From Pseudomonas putida (GTDB lineage Bacteria; Pseudomonadota; Gammaproteobacteria; Pseudomonadales; Pseudomonadaceae), in contig NZ_JANHLE010000009.1 in the NCBI RefSeq assembly GCF_028682475.1, forward strand, positions 106,697 to 170,696: DNA of 64,000 nucleotides, in the 5' to 3' direction. Numbering within the stretch: position 1 is the stretch's first letter; every line of letters starts with the position of its first letter. Below are positions 1 through 8,430 of the stretch, piece by piece. The position numbers and the translations under genes were made by a program. Under the pieces are notes generated by a model. That model was not told where the DNA came from. It did no database searches and was given only the letters and a program-made list of their open reading frames with translations.

Positions 1-406
1 GTTGTTGCAGATCAGTCTCGATCAGGCTCAAAGCTGCTCGCAGTTGCAGGACCAGGCCGGTGTCCATCGCATCCTGGCTGGTAGCCCCCAGATGCACATA
101 ACGCTCGGCTTCCGGCACACCACTGGCGATCACCTTGCCCAGCGCCTTGACCAGCGGAATCGCCGAATTGCCGGCAATGCCAATGGCTTCGGCCAGCGCG
201 GCAAAGTCGTAGCGTTCGGCCTGACAGGCCGCCACGATAGGCGCCACCGCCACCCGCGGAATTACCCCCACGGCCGCTTCGGCGCGCGCCAGGGCCGCTT
301 CGAAATCCAGCATGCCCTGCACCCGGCCTCGGTCGGAAAACACCTCGCGCATGGCGGGGGCAGTGAAGTAGGCATCGAACAGCTGATTGCCCGGTCGCGG
401 GTTCAT
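1..406 (-). CDS. pcaB: 3-carboxy-cis,cis-muconate cycloisomerase, N-terminal part (cut by window edge)
   Basis: Cycloisomerase of the protocatechuate branch of the beta-ketoadipate pathway; it converts beta-carboxy-cis,cis-muconate to gamma-carboxymuconolactone in the cytoplasm. Only the first 135 codons are present, starting MNPRPGNQLFDAYF and including an HLGATSQDAMDTG segment typical of the fumarase/aspartase superfamily. The distal signature of the superfamily lies outside the window. The ATG is 19 bp after the pcaT stop, so it is the next gene of the same transcript. pcaD and pcaC would be expected beyond the edge. The family call is strong; completeness cannot be judged. Confidence 0.9.
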   Translation of the reverse strand, partial: MNPRPGNQLFDAYFTAPAMREVFSDRGRVQGMLDFEAALARAEAAVGVIPRVAVAPIVAACQAERYDFAALAEAIGIAGNSAIPLVKALGKVIASGVPEAERYVHLGATSQDAMDTGLVLQLRAALSLIETDLQQ

Positions 407-425
407 TTCCTAGTCCTTCAACAGG

Positions 426-1715
426 TCATTGATCGTGGTGCAGGTACGCCGCCTGTTTAGGCAAGCGCAGGCTGAACAGGAAGGCGATCGCCATCATGGC
501 GGTAACGTACCAGTAAAAGGTGTTCTCCATGCCCATCGACTTCAACCCCAGCGCCACATATTCGGCCGAACCGCCAAAGATTGCGTTGGCCACCGCATAG
601 GCCAGGCCGACACCCAGGGCGCGGACCTGCGGCGGGAACATCTCGGCTTTAACCAGGCCGCTGATCGAGGTATAGAAACTGACGATACACAGCGCCAGGG
701 TGATCAGCACGAAGGCCAGGAACGGGCTGGTGACGGTTTTCAGCGCCATCAGGATCGGTACCGTAAACACGGTACCCAAAGCACCGAACAGCAGCATCGA
801 ATTACGCCGGCCAATGCGGTCGGAGAGCATGCCGAACAAAGGCTGCATGCACATGTACAGGAACAGTGCGCCGGTCATGATGAAACTGGCGGTCTTGGCG
901 CTCATGCCGGCGGTGTTCACCAGGTACTTCTGCATGTAGGTGGTGAAGGTATAGAAAATCAGCGAGCCACCTGCGGTGTAGCCCAGCACGGTGATGAAGG
1001 CTGCGGTGTGGTGACGGAACAGCCCGGCGACACTGCCGGCCTCTTTGTCGTTACGGGTTTCGGCGCTGCTGGTCTCTTCCAGCGAGCGGCGCAGGAACAA
1101 CGAGATCACCGCCGCAACCGCCCCCACCACGAACGGAATCCGCCAGCCCCAGGCACGCAGCTCATCCTCGCTGAGCAGTTGCTGGAGAATCACCACCACC
1201 AGCACCGCCAGCAGTTGCCCGCCAATCAGGGTCACGTACTGGAACGAGGCAAAGAACCCGCGCTGACCGCGCAAGGCCACTTCACTCATGTAGGTCGCGG
1301 TCGTGCCGTATTCACCGCCCACCGACAGGCCCTGGAACAGCCGCGCCAGCAACAGCAGCGCCGGCGCCCAGGCACCGATCGTGGCATAGGTCGGTAAACA
1401 GGCGATGACCAGGGAGCCGGCACACATCATCAGCACCGAGATCATCATCGAATTCTTGCGGCCATGCCGGTCGGCCACCCGCCCAAACAGCCAGCCACCA
1501 ATCGGCCGCATCAGAAAGCCAGCGGCAAACACCCCGGCGGTGTTGAGCAACTGCACCGTCGGATCGTCAGAAGGGAAAAATGCCGGGGCAAAGTAAATGG
1601 CGCAAAAGGCATAGACATAGAAGTCGAACCACTCCACCAGGTTGCCCGAGGAGGCACCGACGATGGCGAAGATGCGCTTACTGCGTTCCTCACCGGTGTA
1701 ATAGGCTGTTGTCAT
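426..1715 (-). CDS. pcaT: MFS transporter PcaT (beta-ketoadipate / dicarboxylate uptake)
   Basis: Twelve-helix transporter of 429 aa in the MHS (metabolite:H+ symporter, KgtP-like) branch of the MFS. In P. putida PcaT takes up beta-ketoadipate. The start [13 protein letters not shown] is the usual MHS helix-1 signature, and the loop 2-3 motif [14 protein letters not shown] near residue 75 is the MFS motif A. The start ATG follows a good ribosome site (CCAGGAGTG). It lies between pcaF and pcaB, but 120 bp of leader containing an inverted repeat separates it from pcaF. The substrate is inferred from family and position. Confidence 0.88.
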   Translation of the reverse strand: MTTAYYTGEERSKRIFAIVGASSGNLVEWFDFYVYAFCAIYFAPAFFPSDDPTVQLLNTAGVFAAGFLMRPIGGWLFGRVADRHGRKNSMMISVLMMCAGSLVIACLPTYATIGAWAPALLLLARLFQGLSVGGEYGTTATYMSEVALRGQRGFFASFQYVTLIGGQLLAVLVVVILQQLLSEDELRAWGWRIPFVVGAVAAVISLFLRRSLEETSSAETRNDKEAGSVAGLFRHHTAAFITVLGYTAGGSLIFYTFTTYMQKYLVNTAGMSAKTASFIMTGALFLYMCMQPLFGMLSDRIGRRNSMLLFGALGTVFTVPILMALKTVTSPFLAFVLITLALCIVSFYTSISGLVKAEMFPPQVRALGVGLAYAVANAIFGGSAEYVALGLKSMGMENTFYWYVTAMMAIAFLFSLRLPKQAAYLHHDQ

Positions 1716-1730
1716 GGCAATTCACTCCTG

Positions 1731-1769
1731 GAGGGTTACTGGAGTCTAGACACAATCAGTAACACCCTC
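1731..1769. promoter_or_regulatory. Inverted repeat in the pcaF-pcaT gap
   Basis: GAGGGTTACTG at 1731-1741 faces CAGTAACACCCTC at 1757-1769; the arms are complementary apart from one extra base. It sits just upstream of the pcaT ribosome site, inside the pca transcript. It could be an mRNA processing or attenuation hairpin setting pcaT-BDC levels against pcaIJF, or an operator for a separate pcaT promoter. No T-run follows, so it is not a classical terminator. Confidence 0.4.
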
Positions 1770-1835
1770 GTTCCACAAACAATCCCCCCGGCCCCGCGAC
1801 CCTGCGTGGGAGCCGCGTGTCCGGGGGTATTGGCT

Positions 1836-3038
1836 TTACACCCGCTCGATGGCCAGCGCCAGGCCCTGCCCCACGCCGACGCACATGGTCGCCAGGCCCT
1901 TGCGGCCGCCGGACTTTTCCAGCTGATGCAAGGCAGTGAGGATCAGTCGCGCACCGCTCATGCCCAGCGGATGACCCAGGGCGATGGCGCCGCCATTGGG
2001 GTTGACCTGCGGCGCGTCGTCGGCCAGGCCCAGTTCACGAAGCACCGCCAGGCCCTGGCTGGCAAAGGCTTCGTTGAGTTCGATGACATCGAAATCACTC
2101 ACCGCCACACCCAGGCGCTCGGTCAGCTTGCGTACTGCGGGCACCGGACCGATGCCCATGACCCGCGGCGCAACGCCGGCGCTGGCCATGCCCAGGACCC
2201 GCGCGCGTGGCGTCAGACCATGTTTTTTCACCGCTTCGGCCGAGGCCAGGATCAGTGCTGCGGCACCGTCATTGACGCCCGAGGCATTGCCTGCGGTAAC
2301 CGTCTTGTCCGGGCCGTTGACCGGCTTCAGACGTGTCAGCGCTTCGAGGGTGGTATCGGCCCGCGGGTGCTCGTCGTGCTCGACAACGGTTTCGCCTTTT
2401 TTGTGGGCGATGCGCACCGGCACGATCTCTTCAGCGAAGAAACCTGCGGCCTGGGCGGCTGCGGTACGTTGCTGGCTGCGCAGGGCGAAAGCATCCTGGT
2501 CGGCACGCGAGACCTGGTAATCGTCGGCGACGTTGTCAGCGGTCTGCGGCATGGCATCGACGCCGTACTGGGCTTTCATCAACGGGTTGATGAAGCGCCA
2601 GCCGATGGTGGTGTCTTCCAGTTTCATGTTGCGCGAATAGGCGTTGTCGGCCTTGCCCATGACGAACGGGGCACGCGACATCGACTCGACGCCACCGGCA
2701 ATCGCCAGCTCCATCTCGCCGCTGGCAATGGCGCGAAAGGCAGTGCCGACCGCGTCCATGCCTGAGGCGCAGAGACGGTTGAGGGTCACCCCCGGCACGC
2801 TGTCCGGCAGGCCCGCCAGCAGCAGCGCCATGCGCGCGACGTTGCGGTTGTCTTCACCGGCCTGGTTGGCGCAGCCGAGGAACACTTCGTCTACCTGATC
2901 CCATTGCACCTGCGGGTTACGCTCGATCAGCGCCTTGATCGGCACTGCCGCCAGGTCATCGGCACGCACACCGGCCAGGGCGCCGCCGAAGCGGCCAATC
3001 GGGGTGCGAATGGCATCGCAGATAAATACGTCACGCAT
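1836..3038 (-). CDS. pcaF: Beta-ketoadipyl-CoA thiolase
   Basis: Thiolase of 400 aa that cleaves beta-ketoadipyl-CoA with CoA into succinyl-CoA and acetyl-CoA, the last step of the pathway. The acyl-accepting cysteine is Cys90 in [12 protein letters not shown], followed by the NEAFA motif, the catalytic His in [14 protein letters not shown], and the C-terminal Cys in MCVGVGQG. Length is normal for the family. Its ATG overlaps the pcaJ stop by one base (TGATG), showing translational coupling to the CoA transferase that makes its substrate. Confidence 0.95.
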   Translation of the reverse strand: MRDVFICDAIRTPIGRFGGALAGVRADDLAAVPIKALIERNPQVQWDQVDEVFLGCANQAGEDNRNVARMALLLAGLPDSVPGVTLNRLCASGMDAVGTAFRAIASGEMELAIAGGVESMSRAPFVMGKADNAYSRNMKLEDTTIGWRFINPLMKAQYGVDAMPQTADNVADDYQVSRADQDAFALRSQQRTAAAQAAGFFAEEIVPVRIAHKKGETVVEHDEHPRADTTLEALTRLKPVNGPDKTVTAGNASGVNDGAAALILASAEAVKKHGLTPRARVLGMASAGVAPRVMGIGPVPAVRKLTERLGVAVSDFDVIELNEAFASQGLAVLRELGLADDAPQVNPNGGAIALGHPLGMSGARLILTALHQLEKSGGRKGLATMCVGVGQGLALAIERV

Positions 3039-3817
3039 CAGGCTTCTCCTGGCGCTTGGCCGTGGGCGGCGGCAGTGCGCGCTTCGAGGTCACGCAGGGC
3101 GCTGAGCTCGACGTCGCTTGGCTCGGCAGTGGTCTGCACGCTGTCGGCAAAGCGAATCGCCCAGCCCGTGGCGTCGATGATCTGCTCGCGGGTCACGCCC
3201 GGGTGGATCGAGGTCACGACAAATTCGTTGGTACCGGCTTCCGGCTCCATGATGCACAGGTCGGTGATGATCCCAACCGGCCCTGCGCCTGGCAGGCCCA
3301 GGCGTTTGCGCGAATCACCGCCCTCGCCGTGGCCGACCGAGGTGATGAAGTCGAGTTTGTCGACAAAGGCGCGGTTCGACTGTTTGAGGATGATCAGCAC
3401 CTGCTTGGCGGAACCGGCAATCTCCGGCGCGCCACCAGCACCAGGCAGGCGTACTTTCGGGTTGTGGTAGTCACCCACCACGGTGGTGTTGATGTTGCCG
3501 AAACGGTCGACCTGGGCGGCGCCGAGGAAGCCGACGTCGATCCGCCCGCCCTGCAGCCAGTAGCGGAAGATCTCGCCGGTCGGCACCACGGTGTCGGCGG
3601 TTTCCGCCAGTTCACCGTCACCGATCGACAGCGGCAAAACGCTTGGTTTGGCGCCAATCGGGCCGGATTCGTAAATCAGCACCACGTCGGGCGAGGACGT
3701 CAGGCGCGCCAGGTTGGCGGCCTTGGAAGGCAGGCCGATGCCGACGAAGCATACTGCACCGTTGCGCAGACGACGGGCTGCGGCGACGGTCATCATTTCA
3801 TTGGTGGAGTAGCTCAT
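3038..3817 (-). CDS. pcaJ: 3-oxoadipate CoA-transferase subunit B
   Basis: Beta subunit (259 aa) of the succinyl-CoA:3-oxoadipate CoA-transferase. The catalytic glutamate is Glu50 in [10 protein letters not shown], the conserved ESG motif of class I CoA transferases. It works as a heteromer with PcaI, whose gene overlaps it by four bases (ATGA). It overlaps pcaF by one base at its other end. In P. putida KT2440 pcaIJ is remembered as lying apart from the main pca genes; here it is inserted between pcaK and pcaF. Confidence 0.95.
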   Translation of the reverse strand: MSYSTNEMMTVAAARRLRNGAVCFVGIGLPSKAANLARLTSSPDVVLIYESGPIGAKPSVLPLSIGDGELAETADTVVPTGEIFRYWLQGGRIDVGFLGAAQVDRFGNINTTVVGDYHNPKVRLPGAGGAPEIAGSAKQVLIILKQSNRAFVDKLDFITSVGHGEGGDSRKRLGLPGAGPVGIITDLCIMEPEAGTNEFVVTSIHPGVTREQIIDATGWAIRFADSVQTTAEPSDVELSALRDLEARTAAAHGQAPGEA

Positions 3818-4674
3818 TGTGCAGCCTCCGAAGCGCTGGCCAGTTTTGCCTTGAATTCAGTGAAGTCGGCGGTGCCGCGAATGTATTCGTCGATCCAGGC
3901 AGTAAAGGCTTCGCGATTGCGCGCAATCGGGTCCCAGGCCTGGTAGAAACGGTTGTCACGCTCGTAGTAGCCATGGGCGTAGGACGGGTGGGCGCCGCCC
4001 GGCACCAGGCACACCGCCGACAGTGCCCAGGTCGGCAGCACACAGGCGTTCATCGGGGCGTTGAGGTCGTCGACGATTTCTTCGACAGTGACGATGCAAC
4101 GCTTGGCCGCCAGCGCCGCTTCTTTCTGCACACCGAGAATGCCCCAGAGCAGCACGTTGCCCTTGCGGTCGGCCTTCTGCGCGTGGATCACGGTGACATC
4201 CGGGCGTACCGAAGGTACGGCGGCGAGTACTTCACCGGTGAACGGGCAGGTGACGCTCTTGATCAGCGGGTTGACCTTGGGCAGGTCGGAACCGGCGTAA
4301 GCACGCAGCACCGCGAACGGCAGGCCCGAGGCGCCGGCGACATAGGCGTTGGCCAGGTCCGCGTGGCTGTGTTCTTCGATCTCCATAGGCTGCGGCCATT
4401 GCTTTTCCACGGCATCACGCAGACGGTGCAGCGAGCCGACACCGGGGTTACCGCCCCAGGAGAAAATCAGTTTGCGCGCGCAACCGGCACCGATCAGCTG
4501 GTCGTAGATCAGGTCTGGAGTCATACGTACCAGGGTCAGCTCTTTCTTGCCCTGACGAATGATTTCATGCCCGGCGGCAGTCGGAATCAAGTGCGTGAAG
4601 CCTTCGAGGGCGACGCTGTCGCCGTCGTGGACGAACTGCTTCACGGCATCGTGGAGCGAGAGGATTTCAGCCAT
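3814..4674 (-). CDS. pcaI: 3-oxoadipate CoA-transferase subunit A
   Basis: Alpha subunit (286 aa) of the beta-ketoadipate:succinyl-CoA transferase, forming the CoA-binding half with PcaJ. The class I CoA-transferase segment FSWGGNPGVGSLHR is near residue 92. The ATG follows CCAGGAGTCTGC, a good ribosome site. It is the first gene of the pcaIJF-T-B transcript, and its promoter region carries PcaR-type operator sequences about 100-130 bp upstream, so inducible expression by PcaR with beta-ketoadipate is expected from P. putida. Confidence 0.94.
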   Translation of the reverse strand: MAEILSLHDAVKQFVHDGDSVALEGFTHLIPTAAGHEIIRQGKKELTLVRMTPDLIYDQLIGAGCARKLIFSWGGNPGVGSLHRLRDAVEKQWPQPMEIEEHSHADLANAYVAGASGLPFAVLRAYAGSDLPKVNPLIKSVTCPFTGEVLAAVPSVRPDVTVIHAQKADRKGNVLLWGILGVQKEAALAAKRCIVTVEEIVDDLNAPMNACVLPTWALSAVCLVPGGAHPSYAHGYYERDNRFYQAWDPIARNREAFTAWIDEYIRGTADFTEFKAKLASASEAAQ

Positions 4675-4773
4675 TGCAGACTCCTGGATATGCTGAGTCG
4701 AGGTCGGTGTGCATGGCGCCTTGGATGGCGCCGGTAGGACTTCAGATTAAGACGGGGCTGCGGGCGGTACAAT

Positions 4774-4805
4774 CCGATAATCGACTAACTGTTCGATTAT
4801 CGAAC
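4774..4805 (-). promoter_or_regulatory. PcaR operator upstream of pcaI
   Basis: CCGATAATCG (4774-4783) and CGATTATCGAAC (4794-4805) flank a 10-bp gap. The second is part of the 15-bp near-palindrome GTTCGATTATCGAAC at 4791-4805. The GTTCGAT/ATCGAAC halves match the PcaR motif known in Pseudomonas. The same two words recur, in swapped order, upstream of pcaR. Binding is inferred. Confidence 0.75.
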
Positions 4806-4835
4806 AAATTGTTGTTGTCCTAATGATGTGAAACG

Positions 4836-4902
4836 ATCGCGGGGCAAGCCCGCTCCCACAGGGTCATCTCTGGCCCGGTGGGAGCGGGCTTGCCCCGCGA
4901 TA
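4836..4902. repeat. REP pair (REPIN-like) between pcaI and pcaK
   Basis: Two inverted copies of the Pseudomonas REP unit (ATCGCGGGGCAAGCCCGCTC and its reverse complement) around a short spacer. It ends seven bases from the pcaK stop. The element can fold into a long hairpin and may protect the 3' end of the pcaK mRNA. Confidence 0.9.
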
Positions 4903-4908
4903 ACTCAC

Positions 4909-6255
4909 TCAGGTGGCGTCGGCGTGGCTGACCATACCCTTGATCAGCACCGCCACCGTAGCCAACCCGGCCGGGATAACCAGCGCCGTCAGCACCTGCT
5001 CGAAGTTCCAGCCCAGTCCCAACAGGGTCGCGCCCATCCAGGCTCCGAGAATGGCGCCGAAGCGGCCAATCCCAAGCATCCACGACACGCCCGTGGCACG
5101 GCCCTGAGTCGGATAGAAGCGCGCCGCCAGAGAAGGCATGGCTGACTGCGCACCGTTGACGCACATACCGGCAATCAGTACCAGGGTCGCCAGCACGGTA
5201 ATGTTGCCCAGGCTCTGGCCCACCGCGTAGGCAAACACCCCGGCCAGCAGATAGAAGGTGCCGATCACCTTGTGCGGGTTATAGCGGTCCATGGCCCAGC
5301 CCACCGCCACGGCGCTGAGGACTCCGCCAAACTGGAACAAGGCACCGATAAAGGCGGCCTGTTCCATGCTCGCGCCACTGTCACGCATCAGGGTCGGCAG
5401 CCAGCTGGTCAGCAGGTAGACAATTACCAGGCCCATGAAATAGGTCAGCCACAGCAACAAGGTGCCGACGCTGTAAGTGCCGGAGAAGATCACCGCAAAG
5501 ACATTGCGCGCCTTCACGGTCTTTTGCTCGGGTACGCTGAAGCTCGAGGCCTGGCCGACAATGGCCGGATCGATCGGTGCCAGGGTCTGACGCACTTTGT
5601 CTGTACCGCGGTTGCGCACCACCAGAAAGCGCGCCGACTCCGGCAGCCACAGCAACAGCACCACCGCCAGCACCAGCGGCAACACGCCACCGATCAACAG
5701 CAGGCTATGCCAGCCGAACGCCGGGATCAGTTTGGCGGAAACGAAACCACCACCGGCCATCCCCAGGTTGAAACCACAGAACATGCTGGTGACCAGCAGC
5801 GATTTGAGCCGCTCCGGGGTGTACTCGGACAGCAGCGTGGTGGCGTTGGGCATGCCAGCGCCAAGACCCAGACCGGTCAGAAAGCGCAGCACCAGCAACT
5901 GGTCGACAGTGGTGCTGTAGGCCGAGGCCAGGCTGAAGGCGCCAAATACCACCACCGCCCCCACCAGCACCACCTTGCGCCCGAAACGGTCGGCCAAGGG
6001 GCCCGAACCCAGCGCGCCGAAGACCATGCCGATCAGCGCCGCGCTCATTACCGGGCCGAGGCTGGCGCGATCGATGCCCCAATCCTGGGACAGCGCCGGG
6101 GCAATAAAGCCCATGGCAGCGGTATCCAGGCCATCCAGAAAGACAATCAGGAAACACAGGATCACCACGCGCCATTGATAGCGCGACAGGGGTTGCGAAT
6201 TGATAAAGGACTGCACATCAAGGCAGTTCCCGACAGCAGCGTGTGGACTGTTCAT
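4909..6255 (-). CDS. pcaK: 4-hydroxybenzoate/protocatechuate transporter and chemotaxis protein PcaK
   Basis: MFS transporter of 448 aa in the aromatic acid:H+ symporter (AAHS) family. Helix 1 carries the acidic signature VFLDGLDTAAMGF, and loop 2-3 carries GPLADRFGRK, as in P. putida PcaK. PcaK brings 4-hydroxybenzoate and protocatechuate into the cell and in P. putida also supports chemotaxis to them. It lies downstream of pcaR on the same strand, with a perfect 12-bp inverted repeat in the gap before it. A REP pair separates it from pcaI, so it is probably a separate unit. Confidence 0.92.
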   Translation of the reverse strand: MNSPHAAVGNCLDVQSFINSQPLSRYQWRVVILCFLIVFLDGLDTAAMGFIAPALSQDWGIDRASLGPVMSAALIGMVFGALGSGPLADRFGRKVVLVGAVVVFGAFSLASAYSTTVDQLLVLRFLTGLGLGAGMPNATTLLSEYTPERLKSLLVTSMFCGFNLGMAGGGFVSAKLIPAFGWHSLLLIGGVLPLVLAVVLLLWLPESARFLVVRNRGTDKVRQTLAPIDPAIVGQASSFSVPEQKTVKARNVFAVIFSGTYSVGTLLLWLTYFMGLVIVYLLTSWLPTLMRDSGASMEQAAFIGALFQFGGVLSAVAVGWAMDRYNPHKVIGTFYLLAGVFAYAVGQSLGNITVLATLVLIAGMCVNGAQSAMPSLAARFYPTQGRATGVSWMLGIGRFGAILGAWMGATLLGLGWNFEQVLTALVIPAGLATVAVLIKGMVSHADAT

Positions 6256-6368
6256 TATTTTTATCCAGTTTGAGCGCGCTTATGTGCGGGGCGCGCGTGA
6301 GCAACTCAATCGATCCAGGCAGATCGATCGGTGCGAAGGACATTAATAACAGGTCGAAAACTGCGCAA

Positions 6369-6400
6369 TTCGATAAACGCAACACTGTGCGTTTATCGAA
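6369..6400 (-). promoter_or_regulatory. Perfect 12-bp inverted repeat before pcaK (PcaR-type operator)
   Basis: TTCGATAAACGC at 6369-6380 and GCGTTTATCGAA at 6389-6400 are perfect reverse complements around 8 bp. They contain the TTCGAT/ATCGAA halves seen at the pcaI and pcaR operators. It lies between the pcaR stop and the pcaK start with no T-run, so an operator is more likely than a terminator. Confidence 0.65.
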
Positions 6401-6415
6401 CAGGAACGTACAGAC

Positions 6416-7291
6416 TCAGGCAAACAGCTGGGTACTGAGGTCGCGGCTGGCGGCGAGCATGATTGGCAAGAAGCGTTGCTCAAGCTCGGTGCGGCTGACC
6501 CGGCCAGCATGGGTACTGACGTTTAGCGCCGCCAGCACCTGGCCGGAAGCATCGTAGACCGGCACGGCAATCGAACGCAGGCCCTGCTCCAGCTCCTGGT
6601 CGACCACGCACCAGCCCTGCTGGCGAACCTGTTGCAGGCATTCGAGCAACGCCACCGGATCGTGGATGGTACGACTGGTCTTGGCCTGCAGGTCGGCATG
6701 CTCCAGGTATTCGTGCAGGGTCGCGTCGTCCAGCGCCGCCAGAAGGATCCGCCCCATGGAGGTGCAATAGGCCGGCAACCGGCCGCCAACCGAGAGGTCC
6801 ACCGAGATCAAACGCTGCACCGTTGCCGAGCGGGCTATATAAAGGATGTCGTCGCCTTCGAGGGTGGCCATGTTGCAGGCCTCGTGCAACTGATCGCTCA
6901 TGCGGTCCAGGTACGGCTGGGCCGACACCGCCAGTGGCGTGGATGACAGGTAAGCGTGGCCCAGTGTCAGCACCTTGGGCAACAGCGAATAGGTGCGCCC
7001 GTCGGTGGTGGCGTAACCGAGCTTGATCAGGGTATGCAGGCAACGGCGCACTGCCGCCCGGGGAATTTCCGTGCGGTGGCTGATCTGCGCGATGGTCAGG
7101 TGGCGCTTGCGCTCCTGGAACGCCTGGACCACCGCCAGGCCGCGGGCCAGCGAGGTCATGAAGTCGGGATCCCCGGTGAAGGCCTGGATACGCCTGGCCG
7201 GTGACGCAACGATGGGGGGTGCCAGCGACGCAAACGAACTGCGCACCTGATCGTTCAATCCGGGCCCTTTGGGCGTTGTTTCTTCTGTCAT
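6416..7291 (-). CDS. pcaR: IclR-family regulator of the pca genes
   Basis: IclR-type regulator of 291 aa. A winged helix-turn-helix lies around residues 48-105 (VVQAFQERKRHLTIAQISHR onward), followed by the IclR effector domain. In P. putida PcaR with beta-ketoadipate activates pca transcription and represses its own gene. The ATG has GAGGTGAGCC upstream, and operator-like CGATTATCGAAC and CCGATAATCG lie 30-57 bp upstream, in line with autoregulation. Assignment rests on the family and on being first in a pca cluster. Confidence 0.93.
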   Translation of the reverse strand: MTEETTPKGPGLNDQVRSSFASLAPPIVASPARRIQAFTGDPDFMTSLARGLAVVQAFQERKRHLTIAQISHRTEIPRAAVRRCLHTLIKLGYATTDGRTYSLLPKVLTLGHAYLSSTPLAVSAQPYLDRMSDQLHEACNMATLEGDDILYIARSATVQRLISVDLSVGGRLPAYCTSMGRILLAALDDATLHEYLEHADLQAKTSRTIHDPVALLECLQQVRQQGWCVVDQELEQGLRSIAVPVYDASGQVLAALNVSTHAGRVSRTELEQRFLPIMLAASRDLSTQLFA

Positions 7292-7320
7292 GGCTCACCT
7301 CGACAACACAGTCACTGGGG

Positions 7321-7348
7321 CGATTATCGAACCAACGACCGATAATCG
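7321..7348 (-). promoter_or_regulatory. PcaR operator upstream of pcaR
   Basis: CGATTATCGAAC (7321-7332) and CCGATAATCG (7339-7348) are the same two words found before pcaI but in opposite order, with 6 bp between them. Their position just upstream of the pcaR ribosome site suits autorepression. Confidence 0.7.
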
Positions 7349-7385
7349 CAATTGACCGCTACCCTCAATTGCTTATACCTTTCCA

Positions 7386-7477
7386 CCGCCACCATGTGGC
7401 TTCTTGGAGAGACTGGTCAGGTACCCACCGTAGAAGTCCCAGGCACGGCCTTGCCCACGAAGCAAGGCCGTTTTTTT
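7386..7477 (+). ncRNA. Candidate small RNA between pcaR and the 66-aa gene
   Basis: A promoter-like TTGACC (7352-7357), 16 bp, TATACC (7374-7379) is followed about 65 bp later by a strong intrinsic terminator. No convincing coding sequence lies between them. The predicted transcript is about 92 nt. Its promoter sits next to the PcaR sites at 7321-7348, so it may be expressed divergently from pcaR. The 5' end is inferred from the -10 element. I do not recognise it as a known sRNA family. Confidence 0.5.
7446..7477 (+). terminator. Strong intrinsic terminator
   Basis: Perfect 9-bp stem CGGCCTTGC/GCAAGGCCG with a 7-nt loop, then seven T. It reads on the plus strand, where no annotated gene ends. 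Confidence 0.9.
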
Positions 7478-7640
7478 CTCCCTCCTTGCCTGTGCAACAA
7501 CAGTTGCCATTTGCTGAATAACTTCCCGTCTCAAGCAGGCGCTTAAGCAAAACGCCAGGCAAACTTAACAAGCCGGTAACAAAAGCCCATCTTTGTTGTC
7601 ATTAGAGAAACAACAGAGTGGTACGCTGATCAAACTTGCT

Positions 7641-7898
7641 TGCTATAATCAAGTTCCGTTCCCGCTACCCCGCAGGGCTTTGCCGGATCCAATCCGCACT
7701 TGCCAGACGTTGTAGGGAGCGGACCCAGAGCAAGTGACACACGATTGAACACCCAGTTGTTCGTATCGACTTGCCCAATTCGAATCTACTGTTGCTGCGA
7801 CAGTCATTACGCTCTGGCAGCGTAGCCACGTGCATGTTGCGCTATTGCGCAGCCTCACGCGTTAACGCCAGAGTTTATTCAAACCAACAGGTAGCACT
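7641..7898 (+). promoter_or_regulatory. Extended -10 promoter and long structured leader
   Basis: TGCTATAAT at 7641-7649 is an extended -10 box with consensus TATAAT. The next gene begins only at 7899, giving a leader of about 240 nt without a good ORF. Near its 3' end CTCTGGC (7812-7818) can pair with GCCAGAG (7867-7873), enclosing a smaller TGCGC/GCGCA hairpin (7838-7851); TTTATT follows. It could be a regulatory leader or an independent RNA. I see no match to a known riboswitch. Confidence 0.5.
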
Positions 7899-8099
7899 GT
7901 GACGAAAGACGAACTGCGCGCGGAACTTGAGCGTCAGGAGCAACGTTACAAGGAAGTTTACGGCGGGGAAGTCACCACCTACGCCGCCCAACCCGACCCG
8001 GAGCGTAAGCCCTGGCGCAAACGAGCAAGCATTCTTGATCAGGCATTCGCCCAGGAACTGCAAAAGATCGAGAAAGAACTCAAAAGCGACGAGCCCTAG
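7899..8099 (+). CDS. Small hypothetical protein (66 aa) next to pit
   Basis: Short, charged protein without a signal peptide or membrane segment; the first 25 residues and the last 20 are predicted helical and rich in Glu, Lys and Arg. It starts with GTG, with AGGT seven bases before; there is no in-frame ATG alternative. A gene of this kind is remembered between pcaR and pit in P. putida. It has its own promoter and long leader. I do not recognise the family. A 331-bp gap separates it from pit, so it is probably not co-transcribed. Confidence 0.7.
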   Translation: MTKDELRAELERQEQRYKEVYGGEVTTYAAQPDPERKPWRKRASILDQAFAQELQKIEKELKSDEP

Positions 8100-8430
8100 G
8101 CTACGACCATGGCGCCAGCTGATGGCGGTCGGATGACCGGTACTTGAGAAAAGTCCGGGGGGATGATCGTTACAGCTCCTATGCATGTCGTAACGGTTTC
8201 TCACAAATTTCATACAAACGTTTGAATTTTTAATGTGAGCAACCGCTCGCTGTAAACCCTTATATTTTCTCGATTTTTGGCGCTTTTAGCCGACATTTGT
8301 TTAATCATTCCCGACACTTGCCACCCCGGGAAAGCACCTCGGCGGCCAGCACCGGTCAGCGGCAGGTGCATCGATTAACAGGGATTTCTGGCATAATCGC
8401 GCCCCCTTATGACCGGGTCAGAAAACCTTC
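8100..8430. other. Intergenic region before pit
   Basis: 331 bp without a coding sequence. The middle (8200-8310) is distinctly AT-rich and contains the 10-bp palindrome CAAACGTTTG at 8215-8224, like a LacI/GalR-type half-site pair. A -10-like CATAAT lies at 8392-8397, about 30 bp before the pit start. No well-spaced -35 box was found. Confidence 0.5.

Noticed and set aside
1804..1830. GTGGGAGCCGCGTGTCCGGG resembling a REP start
   Set aside because: Only the first ten bases match the REP unit and no inner palindrome follows.
429..2765. Long plus-strand open frames opposite pcaT and pcaF
   Set aside because: Composition rich in Gln, His, Arg and Gly is typical of antisense shadow frames; the minus-strand genes have full domains.
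4836..4902. REP pair taken as a CRISPR or attachment site
   Set aside because: Only two inverted units with no regular spacers, and the same unit recurs at many gene ends.
7640..7880. 6S RNA, RNase P RNA, tmRNA or CrcZ-type RNA in the leader region
   Set aside because: None of the sequence hallmarks I know for these RNAs (for example CA-rich Hfq/Crc motifs or the tmRNA end) is present.
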